DNA of 64,000 bases, taken from the NCBI RefSeq assembly GCF_019597925.1, contig NZ_CP080442.1, forward strand, positions 1,964,001 to 2,028,000, in the 5' to 3' direction. A model generated the notes under the pieces. It did not search any database, was not told the origin of the DNA, and saw only the letters and a list, made by a program, of their open reading frames with translations. This document shows, in pieces, positions 1-6,892 of the stretch; within the stretch, counting starts at the first letter, position 1; every line of letters starts with the position of its first letter. The translations under genes were made by a program, and so were the position numbers. The DNA is from [Clostridium] scindens (GTDB lineage Bacteria > Bacillota > Clostridia > Lachnospirales > Lachnospiraceae).

Positions 1-1
1 C

Positions 2-307
2 GGACCGATGATCATGATGAAGTTCGTCTGTCTGCTGACTAAGAAGCTGGAGATCCCGACAATCGTCAGCATGAACCCGATTATGGTAGACGGAACAGGC
101 ATGTGCGGCGCCTGCAGGCTTCATGTAGGCGATGAGATCAAGTTTGCCTGTGTAGATGGTCCGGAATTTGACGGACACCTTGTTAACTTCGATGAGGCTA
201 TGAAGAGACAGCAGATGTACAAGACGGAAGAAGGGCGTGCAATGCTGAAATTACAGGAAGGCGACACTCACCACGGTGGATGTGGCCATTGCGGAGGTGA
301 CAACTAA
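2..307 (+). CDS. NfnA-like FAD/NAD-binding ferredoxin-NADP reductase subunit (3' end only)
   Basis: This is the C-terminal part of a protein that begins before the window. The frame is open from base 2, so the ATG at 8 is internal. It ends in the [2Fe-2S] cysteine region of the NfnA / sulfide dehydrogenase SudB family (CGACR, then FACVDGPEFDGH) and a Cys/His/Gly-rich tail (HGGCGHCGGDN). In the family this subunit carries FAD and pairs with the GltA/NfnB subunit to couple NADH, NADPH and ferredoxin. The next gene starts one base after this stop codon, as expected for an nfnAB operon. The assignment is by family and context; the N-terminal FAD domain is not visible. Confidence 0.85.
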   Translation, partial: GPMIMMKFVCLLTKKLEIPTIVSMNPIMVDGTGMCGACRLHVGDEIKFACVDGPEFDGHLVNFDEAMKRQQMYKTEEGRAMLKLQEGDTHHGGCGHCGGDN

Positions 308-1695
308 TGGCAGATGTGTTAAAAAGAGTGCCTGTCAGAGAACAGGACGCAAAAGTAAGAGCGACAAACTTCGAAGAAGTATGCTATGGATATAATAAGG
401 AAGAAGCTATGGAAGAGGCGGCCCGCTGCCTGAACTGCAAGAACGCCAAATGCATTCAGGGATGTCCTGTGGCAATCAACATCCCAGGGTTCATCTCTAA
501 GGTGAAAGACGGGGATATTGAAGGCGCCTATAAGGTGATCGGCGAGTCTTCCGCGCTTCCGGCTATCTGCGGACGCGTATGCCCGCAGGAGTCACAGTGC
601 GAATGCAAGTGTATCCGTGGGATTAAGGGAGACCCGGTATCCATCGGAAAACTAGAAAGGTTCGTTGCGGACTATGCCCTGGAGCATGATATCAAGCCAC
701 AGAAGGCAGAGAAGACCAACGGACATAAAGTGGCAGTCATCGGTTCTGGCCCATCCGGCCTTACCTGCGCCGGAGACCTGGCAAAACTGGGCTATGAAGT
801 GACCGTATTTGAAGCGCTTCATGAACTTGGCGGCGTTCTGGTATACGGAATTCCGGAGTTCCGTCTTCCAAAGGAAAAGGTTGTCAAAAAAGAGATCGAG
901 AAAGTAAAAGAATTGGGCGTTAAGTTTGAGACGAATGTAGTGATCGGAAAATCCACTACCATCGACCAGCTGATGGAGGAGGAAGACTTCGAAGCCGTAT
1001 TTATCGGCTCCGGCGCAGGCCTTCCGATGTTTATGGGAATCCCGGGCGAGACAGCCAACGGCGTATTCTCTGCCAATGAATACCTGACCAGGAGCAATCT
1101 GATGAAGGCCTTCGATGATTCTTATGATACACCGATCGTGGCAGGCAAGAAGGTCGCGGTAGTAGGCGGCGGAAACGTTGCCATGGATGCAGCCAGGACT
1201 GCGCTGCGCCTTGGAGCGGAAGTACATATCGTATACCGCCGAAGCGAGGCAGAACTTCCTGCCAGAGTGGAAGAGGTGCATCATGCTATGCAAGAAGGGG
1301 TTATCTTCAACCTTCTGACGAATCCGAAAGAAATCCTTGTGGATGACAATGGATGGGTAAAAGGCATGAGAGTCATCAAGATGGAACTGGGCGAGCCGGA
1401 TGCATCCGGCAGAAGGCGTCCGGTAGAGATTCCAGGTTCTGAGTATGAGATAGAGGTCGATACGGTGATTATGTCTCTTGGAACCTCGCCAAATCCTCTG
1501 ATTGCATCTACGACCAAGGGGCTTGAGACCAATAAGCGCAAGTGCATCGTGGCTGAAGAAGAAAACGGCCAGACCTCCAAAGCCTGCGTATATGCCGGCG
1601 GAGATGCCGTTACAGGAGCGGCCACCGTAATCCTGGCTATGGGCGCAGGAAAGGCTGGCGCAAAAGGAATCCATGAACTTTTAAAAGATAAATAA
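307..1695 (+). CDS. gltA: NADPH-dependent glutamate synthase small-chain-like subunit (GltA/NfnB)
   Basis: 462 aa flavoprotein. The N-terminal Fe-S domain has cysteines near residues 41, 44, 49 and 53 (CLNCKNAKCIQGCP) and a second group near 88-102 (CGRVCPQESQCECKC). A GSGPSG FAD-binding motif lies at about 146-151 and a VVGGGNVAMDAAR NADPH-binding motif near 282. Length and domain order fit the homotetrameric GltA / NfnB family. Directly after an NfnA-like subunit and with no glutamate synthase large subunit beside it, it is more likely the NfnB half of an electron-bifurcating transhydrogenase than a true glutamate synthase. That functional choice is inference from context. Confidence 0.92.
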   Translation: MADVLKRVPVREQDAKVRATNFEEVCYGYNKEEAMEEAARCLNCKNAKCIQGCPVAINIPGFISKVKDGDIEGAYKVIGESSALPAICGRVCPQESQCECKCIRGIKGDPVSIGKLERFVADYALEHDIKPQKAEKTNGHKVAVIGSGPSGLTCAGDLAKLGYEVTVFEALHELGGVLVYGIPEFRLPKEKVVKKEIEKVKELGVKFETNVVIGKSTTIDQLMEEEDFEAVFIGSGAGLPMFMGIPGETANGVFSANEYLTRSNLMKAFDDSYDTPIVAGKKVAVVGGGNVAMDAARTALRLGAEVHIVYRRSEAELPARVEEVHHAMQEGVIFNLLTNPKEILVDDNGWVKGMRVIKMELGEPDASGRRRPVEIPGSEYEIEVDTVIMSLGTSPNPLIASTTKGLETNKRKCIVAEEENGQTSKACVYAGGDAVTGAATVILAMGAGKAGAKGIHELLKDK

Positions 1696-1718
1696 AGCCG
1701 GGATCAGGCTGTATCGAA

Positions 1719-1766
1719 TAGGGGCCAGGCGCCTTAAAAAGCGCCGGGGCCTCTATTCTGCGTTTT
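1719..1766 (+). terminator. Putative intrinsic terminator after gltA/nfnB
   Basis: GC-rich inverted repeat (GGGGCC..GGCGCC, short A-rich loop, GGCGC..GGGGCC type arms with one bulge and a wobble pair), followed by a weak T tract (TTTT at 1763-1766). It lies 25-70 bases downstream of the gltA stop and before the separately expressed ZIP gene. The imperfect stem and short T run keep confidence moderate. Confidence 0.5.
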
Positions 1767-1857
1767 ATGGATCCCTAAAATTGAATTTCCCCCCTGTACC
1801 CGTAAGGACGGATATGGTATGATGAGGAGGAATGTTATAAGAAAAGAGGTTATAAAT

Positions 1858-2634
1858 ATGACAATATTTTGGGGCTTGATCATCCCTTTTATAGGAACTA
1901 CCGCAGGCGCGGCATGCGTCCTGTTTATGAAAAATGAACTGAAGCCGGTAATCCAGAAGGCACTTCTTGGGTTTGCGGCAGGGGTCATGGTGGCTGCCTC
2001 CGTGTGGTCTTTACTGATACCGGCCATGGACATGTCCGAGCATATGGGCAAATTTGCATTTGCACCAGCTGCTATTGGCTTTATAATCGGAATCGCATTC
2101 CTGCTTCTTCTGGACCGCATCATTCCCCATCTCCATATTGGGAGCGATGAATCCGAAGGGCCGAGAAGTACGTTGAAAAAGTCCACCATGCTGGTGCTTG
2201 CCGTTACCATCCACAATATTCCGGAAGGAATCTCCGGAGGGGCTGTTTTTGCCGGACTTCTTACGAATAATGCCAATGTGACCGTAGCAGGTGCCTTCGC
2301 CCTGTCTATCGGCATTGCCATCCAGAACTTGCCGGAAGGATTCATCGTGTCTCTTCCAATCCGCAGCGAGGGCCATGGCAGGGGCAAGGCCTTCCTGTAT
2401 GGCTCCCTGTCAGGCATTGTGGAGCCGATTGCCGGAGGGATTACCATATTGCTGGCAGCATACATTACGCCTATTCTGCCATATCTTCTGGCGTTTGCCG
2501 CCGGAGCCATGATCTATGTAGTAGTGGAGGAACTCATTCCAGAGTCAGCGGAAGGAGAGCATAGCAATATCGGAACGATCGGGTTTGCCGTGGGATTCGC
2601 ATTGATGATGATACTGGATGTGGCGTTAGGATAA
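1858..2634 (+). CDS. ZIP family metal (zinc) transporter
   Basis: 258 aa multi-pass membrane protein with the two ZIP signature segments: HNIPEGIS in the middle of the protein and QNLPEGF about 40 residues later. In the family these histidine/asparagine/glutamate residues in TM4 and TM5 form the metal site. The start is placed at 1858, where an AGAGGT sequence lies about 7 bases upstream; an in-frame ATG at 1819 has no good ribosome site and would add a non-hydrophobic leader. Importer of Zn2+ or other divalent metals by family; the metal cannot be read from the sequence. The next gene starts 9 bases after the stop. Confidence 0.88.
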   Translation: MTIFWGLIIPFIGTTAGAACVLFMKNELKPVIQKALLGFAAGVMVAASVWSLLIPAMDMSEHMGKFAFAPAAIGFIIGIAFLLLLDRIIPHLHIGSDESEGPRSTLKKSTMLVLAVTIHNIPEGISGGAVFAGLLTNNANVTVAGAFALSIGIAIQNLPEGFIVSLPIRSEGHGRGKAFLYGSLSGIVEPIAGGITILLAAYITPILPYLLAFAAGAMIYVVVEELIPESAEGEHSNIGTIGFAVGFALMMILDVALG

Positions 2635-2643
2635 GGAGGCGTT

Positions 2644-3267
2644 ATGCGAAAGAAGATCCGTACTGCAGATGAAGAGATGAGGAATGTTGGATACCTCGTC
2701 CTGTTTTCCATACTCTGGTATTCGCAGATCCTATCCTCGATTGCCAGAGACGGCTTTCATACTACTTTGCTGATCTTTCTGGCTGCGGGGCTGATGCCGC
2801 CTATACAGGCATTCCGCATAATCCAGAAAGCAATGTATTTTCGTAATTTTCACAGGCAATGCGTGAATGAAAGCCGGCCCCAGCAGGGGAGAATCGTGAA
2901 CATTACCAGAGAATATTATGATGATTATCAGGAAAGCCGCAGATACCGCAGAACCTATTATTTCCTGATTGTCGAAACCGTGGATCCGGAGACAGGCATT
3001 GCCAATACGATAAAAAGCGAGCCTTACCGGATTCCTGTCTATAAGTATCTGGGGTCTCCCTATGTGCAAGTATACACGGACCGTACCGGCTGGAAGCATG
3101 TCATCGATGGATTCCAGTTAAAGAACAGCCGAAGCGAGCCCGACATCCCTTTGGAGAATTCCAATGTGTATTTAAAGGATTTTAACAAGACTCCATCGAT
3201 CTTAAACTGGATATTCATCATTATCTTCGTGCTGATACTGCTGCAAAGTTTCGGAGTACTTAAGTAA
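2644..3267 (+). CDS. Hypothetical membrane protein
   Basis: 207 aa protein I do not recognise. Two hydrophobic stretches lie near the N-terminus (about residues 15-60), then a soluble domain of about 120 residues rich in Tyr and Arg, and one strong C-terminal transmembrane segment (about 183-203, WIFIIIFVLILLQSF). The soluble part has a beta-rich, DUF3592-like look (GRIVNITREYY..., VQVYTDRTGW), but that is only an impression. AGGAGG precedes the ATG. It sits 9 bases after the ZIP gene and 15 before rlmH, so it may be co-transcribed with both. Confidence 0.7.
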   Translation: MRKKIRTADEEMRNVGYLVLFSILWYSQILSSIARDGFHTTLLIFLAAGLMPPIQAFRIIQKAMYFRNFHRQCVNESRPQQGRIVNITREYYDDYQESRRYRRTYYFLIVETVDPETGIANTIKSEPYRIPVYKYLGSPYVQVYTDRTGWKHVIDGFQLKNSRSEPDIPLENSNVYLKDFNKTPSILNWIFIIIFVLILLQSFGVLK

Positions 3268-3282
3268 GAGAGGAACAAAGAT

Positions 3283-3762
3283 ATGAAGATTACATTGGTA
3301 ACGGTAGGAAAGATCAAAGAGAAATACCTGAAAGATGCGATTGCGGAATACAGTAAAAGGTTGGGCAAGTATTGCAAGCTGGAGATTATTGAAGTTGCGG
3401 ATGAGAAGACCCCTGAGAATGCAAGCGCCACGGTGGAAGATATGATCCGGCAAAAGGAAGGGGAGAGGATCCTTAAGTATATAAAAGAAGACGCCTATGT
3501 CGTCGCTCTGGCAATCGACGGCCAGATGCTTTCCTCCGAGAAACTGGCGAAGAAGATCAATCTACTAGGAATACAGGGAACCAGCCATATCGCGTTTATC
3601 ATCGGAGGCTCCATAGGCTTAAGCCAGGAGGTGCTAAGCCGCGCCGACTATCAGCTTAGCTTCTCTAAGATGACGTTTCCCCATCAGCTGATGCGGGTGA
3701 TACTGCTGGAGCAGGTATACAGGAGCTACCGGATCATTACCGGAGAGCCCTATCACAAGTAA
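3283..3762 (+). CDS. rlmH: 23S rRNA (pseudouridine1915-N3)-methyltransferase RlmH
   Basis: 159 aa, the standard RlmH length. It shows the N-terminal MKITLVTVGKIKEKYLKD pattern, the GGSIGLS SAM-binding knot loop near residues 107-113 and the C-terminal HQLMRVILLEQVYRSYRI segment, all hallmarks of this SPOUT-class enzyme. It methylates N3 of pseudouridine 1915 in helix 69 of 23S rRNA on the 70S ribosome. It appears to close the small unit begun by the ZIP gene. Confidence 0.96.
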   Translation: MKITLVTVGKIKEKYLKDAIAEYSKRLGKYCKLEIIEVADEKTPENASATVEDMIRQKEGERILKYIKEDAYVVALAIDGQMLSSEKLAKKINLLGIQGTSHIAFIIGGSIGLSQEVLSRADYQLSFSKMTFPHQLMRVILLEQVYRSYRIITGEPYHK

Positions 3763-3820
3763 TCTTAAATTGCCAATTATTACTTGTATTATTATTAAAG
3801 TTCTTGTGTTACTATCTTGC

Positions 3821-3849
3821 TTGTAACAAATATGTAATAAATCGATAAT
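3821..3849 (+). promoter_or_regulatory. Sigma-A-like promoter for the CAP gene, with overlapping repeats
   Basis: TTGTAA (3821-3826), a 17-base spacer, then GATAAT (3844-3849). Downstream, bases about 3842-3870 form an imperfect inverted repeat (TCGATAATG ... CATTTATCGA). ATGTAATAAATCGA and ATGTAACATTTATCGA are also related direct copies. This could be a 5' UTR hairpin or an operator. Confidence 0.5.
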
Positions 3850-3884
3850 GAAAATGTAACATTTATCGAGAGCAAGGAGGTAAT

Positions 3885-4649
3885 ATGAAGAAATTATCAG
3901 TATTAGCAACGATTACAGCCATGGGGATTGCAGGCAGCGCAGCGCTTCCGGCTCAGGCGGCAGATATGAACCAGGTTTACGATCAATTAAAAACGAATGG
4001 ATATGCAGTGATCGGCGGACAGGTAAACAGTCCGGAAGATCTGAAAAACATGATATCCAGTTTAAATGATAAGTATCCTGGTATGAATATTAACTGGGGA
4101 GACTGTCCGGTTATCACGCCGCCGGGAGAAAATACTCCTGACACGGATCAGCCAGATTCTGACGGTGGAAATACTGGTACTCCAGATATTGATCAGCCTG
4201 GGGATGGCGGCAATCAGCCAGGAACGGACACGGATCAGCCAGGGACGGATACTGAAAAGCCAGGAACGGAAGAGCGCAGTTTTGCGGAAAAAGTGGCAGA
4301 CCTTGTAAATGCCGAAAGGGCTAAGGCCGGGCTGGATGCTCTTACAATTGATAAAGGGATTGAATCCGCGGCTCTTGTAAGGGCGAAGGAAATCGAGACT
4401 TCATTTTCCCACACTAGGCCAAATGGCAGTTCTTTCAGTACCGTCTTAACAGAGAATGGCATTACATTCAGAGGATCAGGCGAGAATATAGCATGGGGAC
4501 AGCGCACGCCGGAAGAAGTTATGAATGGATGGATGAACAGCGAAGGACACAGAGCCAATATCTTGAATCCGAAGTTCAAGAAAATCGGAGTAGGATTCTA
4601 TCAGAATGCAGAGGGTAGAAATTATTGGACCCAGCTCTTTACTTATTAA
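3885..4649 (+). CDS. Secreted CAP (SCP/PR-1-like) domain protein
   Basis: 254 aa. A Sec signal peptide is clear (MKKLSVLATITAMGIAGSA..., likely cleaved near ALPAQA-AD, residue 25-26). It is followed by about 60 residues, then a low-complexity linker rich in Asp, Thr, Pro, Gln and Gly with degenerate repeats of the type TDQPGTD (about residues 85-128). The C-terminal CAP domain (about 130-254) has FSHTRPNG, GENIAWG and HRANIL motifs as in the bacterial YkwD-like group. AAGGAGG lies just upstream of the ATG. Exported; the biochemical role of bacterial CAP proteins is mostly unknown. Confidence 0.9.
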   Translation: MKKLSVLATITAMGIAGSAALPAQAADMNQVYDQLKTNGYAVIGGQVNSPEDLKNMISSLNDKYPGMNINWGDCPVITPPGENTPDTDQPDSDGGNTGTPDIDQPGDGGNQPGTDTDQPGTDTEKPGTEERSFAEKVADLVNAERAKAGLDALTIDKGIESAALVRAKEIETSFSHTRPNGSSFSTVLTENGITFRGSGENIAWGQRTPEEVMNGWMNSEGHRANILNPKFKKIGVGFYQNAEGRNYWTQLFTY

Positions 4650-4694
4650 AACGGGATGTTGGAAAATCCTTTCGAAATAGAGTGAGCAATCGAA

Positions 4695-4723
4695 AGCATG
4701 GCGGTTTTACCGCTGTGCTTTTT
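4695..4723 (+). terminator. Intrinsic terminator after the CAP gene
   Basis: AGCATGGCGGT and ACCGCTGTGCT pair over 11 positions (two G-U wobbles) around a TTT loop and run directly into TTTTT. It lies about 45 bases after the CAP stop codon. Confidence 0.8.
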
Positions 4724-4787
4724 CTGTACATATGAAAAACTATGGACTATAATGAAAAAAGAATAGGCAGAAATTATTTGTTAAATG

Positions 4788-4796
4788 TGCTATACT
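4788..4796 (+). promoter_or_regulatory. Extended -10 promoter candidate for the LD-carboxypeptidase
   Basis: TGC-TATACT (TATACT at 4791-4796) forms an extended -10 element about 40 bases before the chosen start codon. No convincing -35 box is visible at 17 bases upstream. Confidence 0.45.
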
Positions 4797-4833
4797 GTTG
4801 CTTAAGAGAGTCATAAGGAGAGGTCTGCAATCT

Positions 4834-5757
4834 ATGAAATCCAAAGAAGAAAAGTCAAATCCGATATACCCGGAAGGTCTCAAGACAGGAGACCAGGTGT
4901 GCATTATTGATCCAGCCAACGCATTTACCGAGGAGGCATTGGATGCGGCCGCATCTCATCTTGAGGCGCGGGGGTTAAAGGTTACCGTGTCAGAAGATAT
5001 GGCATTTCGCAGAGGGACGCCAAAGGAGCGTGCAGAGAAGCTTAACAGGGTGATCGAAGATCCCAGGAATCGTGGGATTTTCTGCATATGGGGAGGATAT
5101 GGCACCATACCTTTGCTGGATAAGATCAATTATGACGCGTTAAGCAAGAACAGGCCCATATTCACCGGATTCAGCGACATTACGGCTATGCATCTGGCGA
5201 TCGGCCAAAAGACAGGACTGGTGACCTACCATGGCCCATCCTTTTTTAGCACGAGCCGGCCGCCAACGGAAACGGCACTGTGTAATTTCCTGGATGTGCT
5301 GGCCTCGCCCGGGAAAGAGCGGGAACTTAAGAATTTTAATAGAGAAGCCTTTGCGGTTTTGAAGGAAGGCGTCTGCGAAGGACGGATTGCGGGAGGCAAT
5401 ATGACTCTGGTCAGCCGTCTGATGGGAACGCCTTATGAGATCGATGCCAGGGGGAAAATCCTTTTTCTGGAGGAAGTAGGAGAGAAGCCTTACCGGCTGC
5501 ATGGGATGCTATACCAGCTGAAACTTGCGGGCAAGCTTGACGAGGCGGCCGGAGTCATCATAGGCAGCCTGACGGACTGCGATATCGAGGGGCGGCCAGG
5601 GAGCGCGGAGGCAATGGTAAAGGAAGTTTTGAAAGATTTGCAGATTCCAGTCGTTCTAAATGTGCGGGCCGGACATATCAAGGATCCGCTTACGATACCT
5701 ATGAATGGACTGGCAAGAATCGACGGGGCAAGAGTGATCCTCTCGGAACAGATATAA
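4834..5757 (+). CDS. LD-carboxypeptidase (peptidase S66, LdcA-like)
   Basis: 307 aa from an ATG preceded by AAGGAGAGG at 10 bases; an in-frame TTG at 4798 lies in the promoter and is rejected. The S66 catalytic triad is visible: Ser114 in GFSDIT, Glu213 in FLEEVGE and His281 in AGHIKDP. Spacing is almost the same as in Pseudomonas LdcA (Ser115, Glu217, His285). The family cleaves the L,D bond of murein tetrapeptides (peptidoglycan recycling) or the related microcin C7 immunity substrate. No signal peptide, so it acts in the cytoplasm. The next reading frame begins right after its stop. Confidence 0.9.
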   Translation: MKSKEEKSNPIYPEGLKTGDQVCIIDPANAFTEEALDAAASHLEARGLKVTVSEDMAFRRGTPKERAEKLNRVIEDPRNRGIFCIWGGYGTIPLLDKINYDALSKNRPIFTGFSDITAMHLAIGQKTGLVTYHGPSFFSTSRPPTETALCNFLDVLASPGKERELKNFNREAFAVLKEGVCEGRIAGGNMTLVSRLMGTPYEIDARGKILFLEEVGEKPYRLHGMLYQLKLAGKLDEAAGVIIGSLTDCDIEGRPGSAEAMVKEVLKDLQIPVVLNVRAGHIKDPLTIPMNGLARIDGARVILSEQI

Positions 5758-5790
5758 ATGAGAGAAAAAAGGAAGCAGGGAAGGGAAAGT

Positions 5791-6861
5791 ATGAAGAAAA
5801 AGAGAAAAGTATGGAAGATTATCGGAGGCGTGCTTCTGGCGATCATTCTTCTGCTGGCGGCCGCTGTCGCCTATCTGACAATACGGGAATACAGGCCGGA
5901 TCCGATTGAGGATATAGCGCCGGGGAAGGGAAACGCCAGGCTGAATGCCGGGGATGCATTTACGATTCTTACGTATAACACCGGATATGCGGGACTTAGC
6001 AAGGACGAGGACTTCTTTATGGACGGGGGCTCCAAGGTCGAGCCGGAAAGCAAGAAACTTGTGGAGGATAATCTGAAGGGAATCACTTCCATCCTGAAGA
6101 AGCAGGAAGCGGATATTTATTTTCTGCAGGAGGTGGACCGGGATTCCAAGCGATCCTATCATATTGATGAACAGGCCTATTATGAGGAAGAACTTGGACT
6201 TAAGGGGATGTTTGCATGTAATTTCAAATGTGACTTCGTCCCATATCCGCTGCCGCCAATTGGCAAAGTAACCAGCGGACTGGTGACGATGACGGATCTG
6301 AATGTCAAAGAGGCATCCAGAATCTCGCTTCCCGAATCCTTCTCATGGCCAGTCAAGACTTGCAACTTGAAGCGGTGCATGCTGGAGGTCAGGGTGCCTT
6401 TGGAAGGTACAGACAAAGAACTGGTGCTGATCAACTTCCATCTGGAAGCTTATGACAGCGGGGAGGGAAAGATCGCCCAGAGCAAGATGCTGGCAGAGAA
6501 GCTGGAGTCAGAATACCAGCAGGGAAATTATGTGATTGCAGGCGGTGACTTCAATCAGACTTTTGAAGGAATGGAAAAATACCCGATCCATAATAAGGAT
6601 AAGTGGGTGCCTGGCATCGTAGGCGCTGATGACATACCAGAAGGATTTTCCTTTGCCGTATCCGACAATGTACCGACCTGCAGGCTGCTTGACGGGCCTT
6701 ACAGCGGGAACTATGATGAATCCCAGGTATATGTATTGGATGGATTTATCGTTTCCAATAATATCAAAGTGAATAAAGTAGGGAACATTGATACGGATTT
6801 CGAGTACACCGACCATCAGCCGGTGCGTATGGAAGCCATCTGCCTTAAAGATGGACAATAG
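5791..6861 (+). CDS. Membrane-anchored endonuclease/exonuclease/phosphatase (EEP) family hydrolase
   Basis: 356 aa. The N-terminus is basic followed by one transmembrane anchor (KKKRKVWKIIGG then about 20 hydrophobic residues), placing the catalytic domain outside the cell. EEP fold motifs appear in order: NTGYAG, LQEVD (metal-binding Glu), NFHLEAY, GGDFNQTF (catalytic Asp/Asn) and C-terminal DHQPV. Substrate could be a phosphodiester, an inositol phosphate or a sphingomyelin-like lipid; the sequence does not say. The start at 5791 is preferred because the anchor follows directly; an ATG at 5758 abuts the upstream stop and would add 11 charged residues. Confidence 0.85.
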   Translation: MKKKRKVWKIIGGVLLAIILLLAAAVAYLTIREYRPDPIEDIAPGKGNARLNAGDAFTILTYNTGYAGLSKDEDFFMDGGSKVEPESKKLVEDNLKGITSILKKQEADIYFLQEVDRDSKRSYHIDEQAYYEEELGLKGMFACNFKCDFVPYPLPPIGKVTSGLVTMTDLNVKEASRISLPESFSWPVKTCNLKRCMLEVRVPLEGTDKELVLINFHLEAYDSGEGKIAQSKMLAEKLESEYQQGNYVIAGGDFNQTFEGMEKYPIHNKDKWVPGIVGADDIPEGFSFAVSDNVPTCRLLDGPYSGNYDESQVYVLDGFIVSNNIKVNKVGNIDTDFEYTDHQPVRMEAICLKDGQ

Positions 6862-6892
6862 AAATAAAAAAATAGCATCAAGGATATAGATT

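Noticed and set aside
652..1674. 340-residue minus-strand open frame inside gltA
   Set aside because: Fully antisense to a strongly supported gene, no ribosome site, composition of a shadow frame (rich in Cys, His and Arg).
1734..2510. 258-residue minus-strand open frame over the ZIP gene
   Set aside because: Mirror frame of a membrane protein; no family motif or start signal.
4135..4275. Short repeats in the CAP gene as a CRISPR or tandem-repeat array
   Set aside because: They are degenerate coding repeats for a Pro/Thr/Asp linker, without regular spacers.
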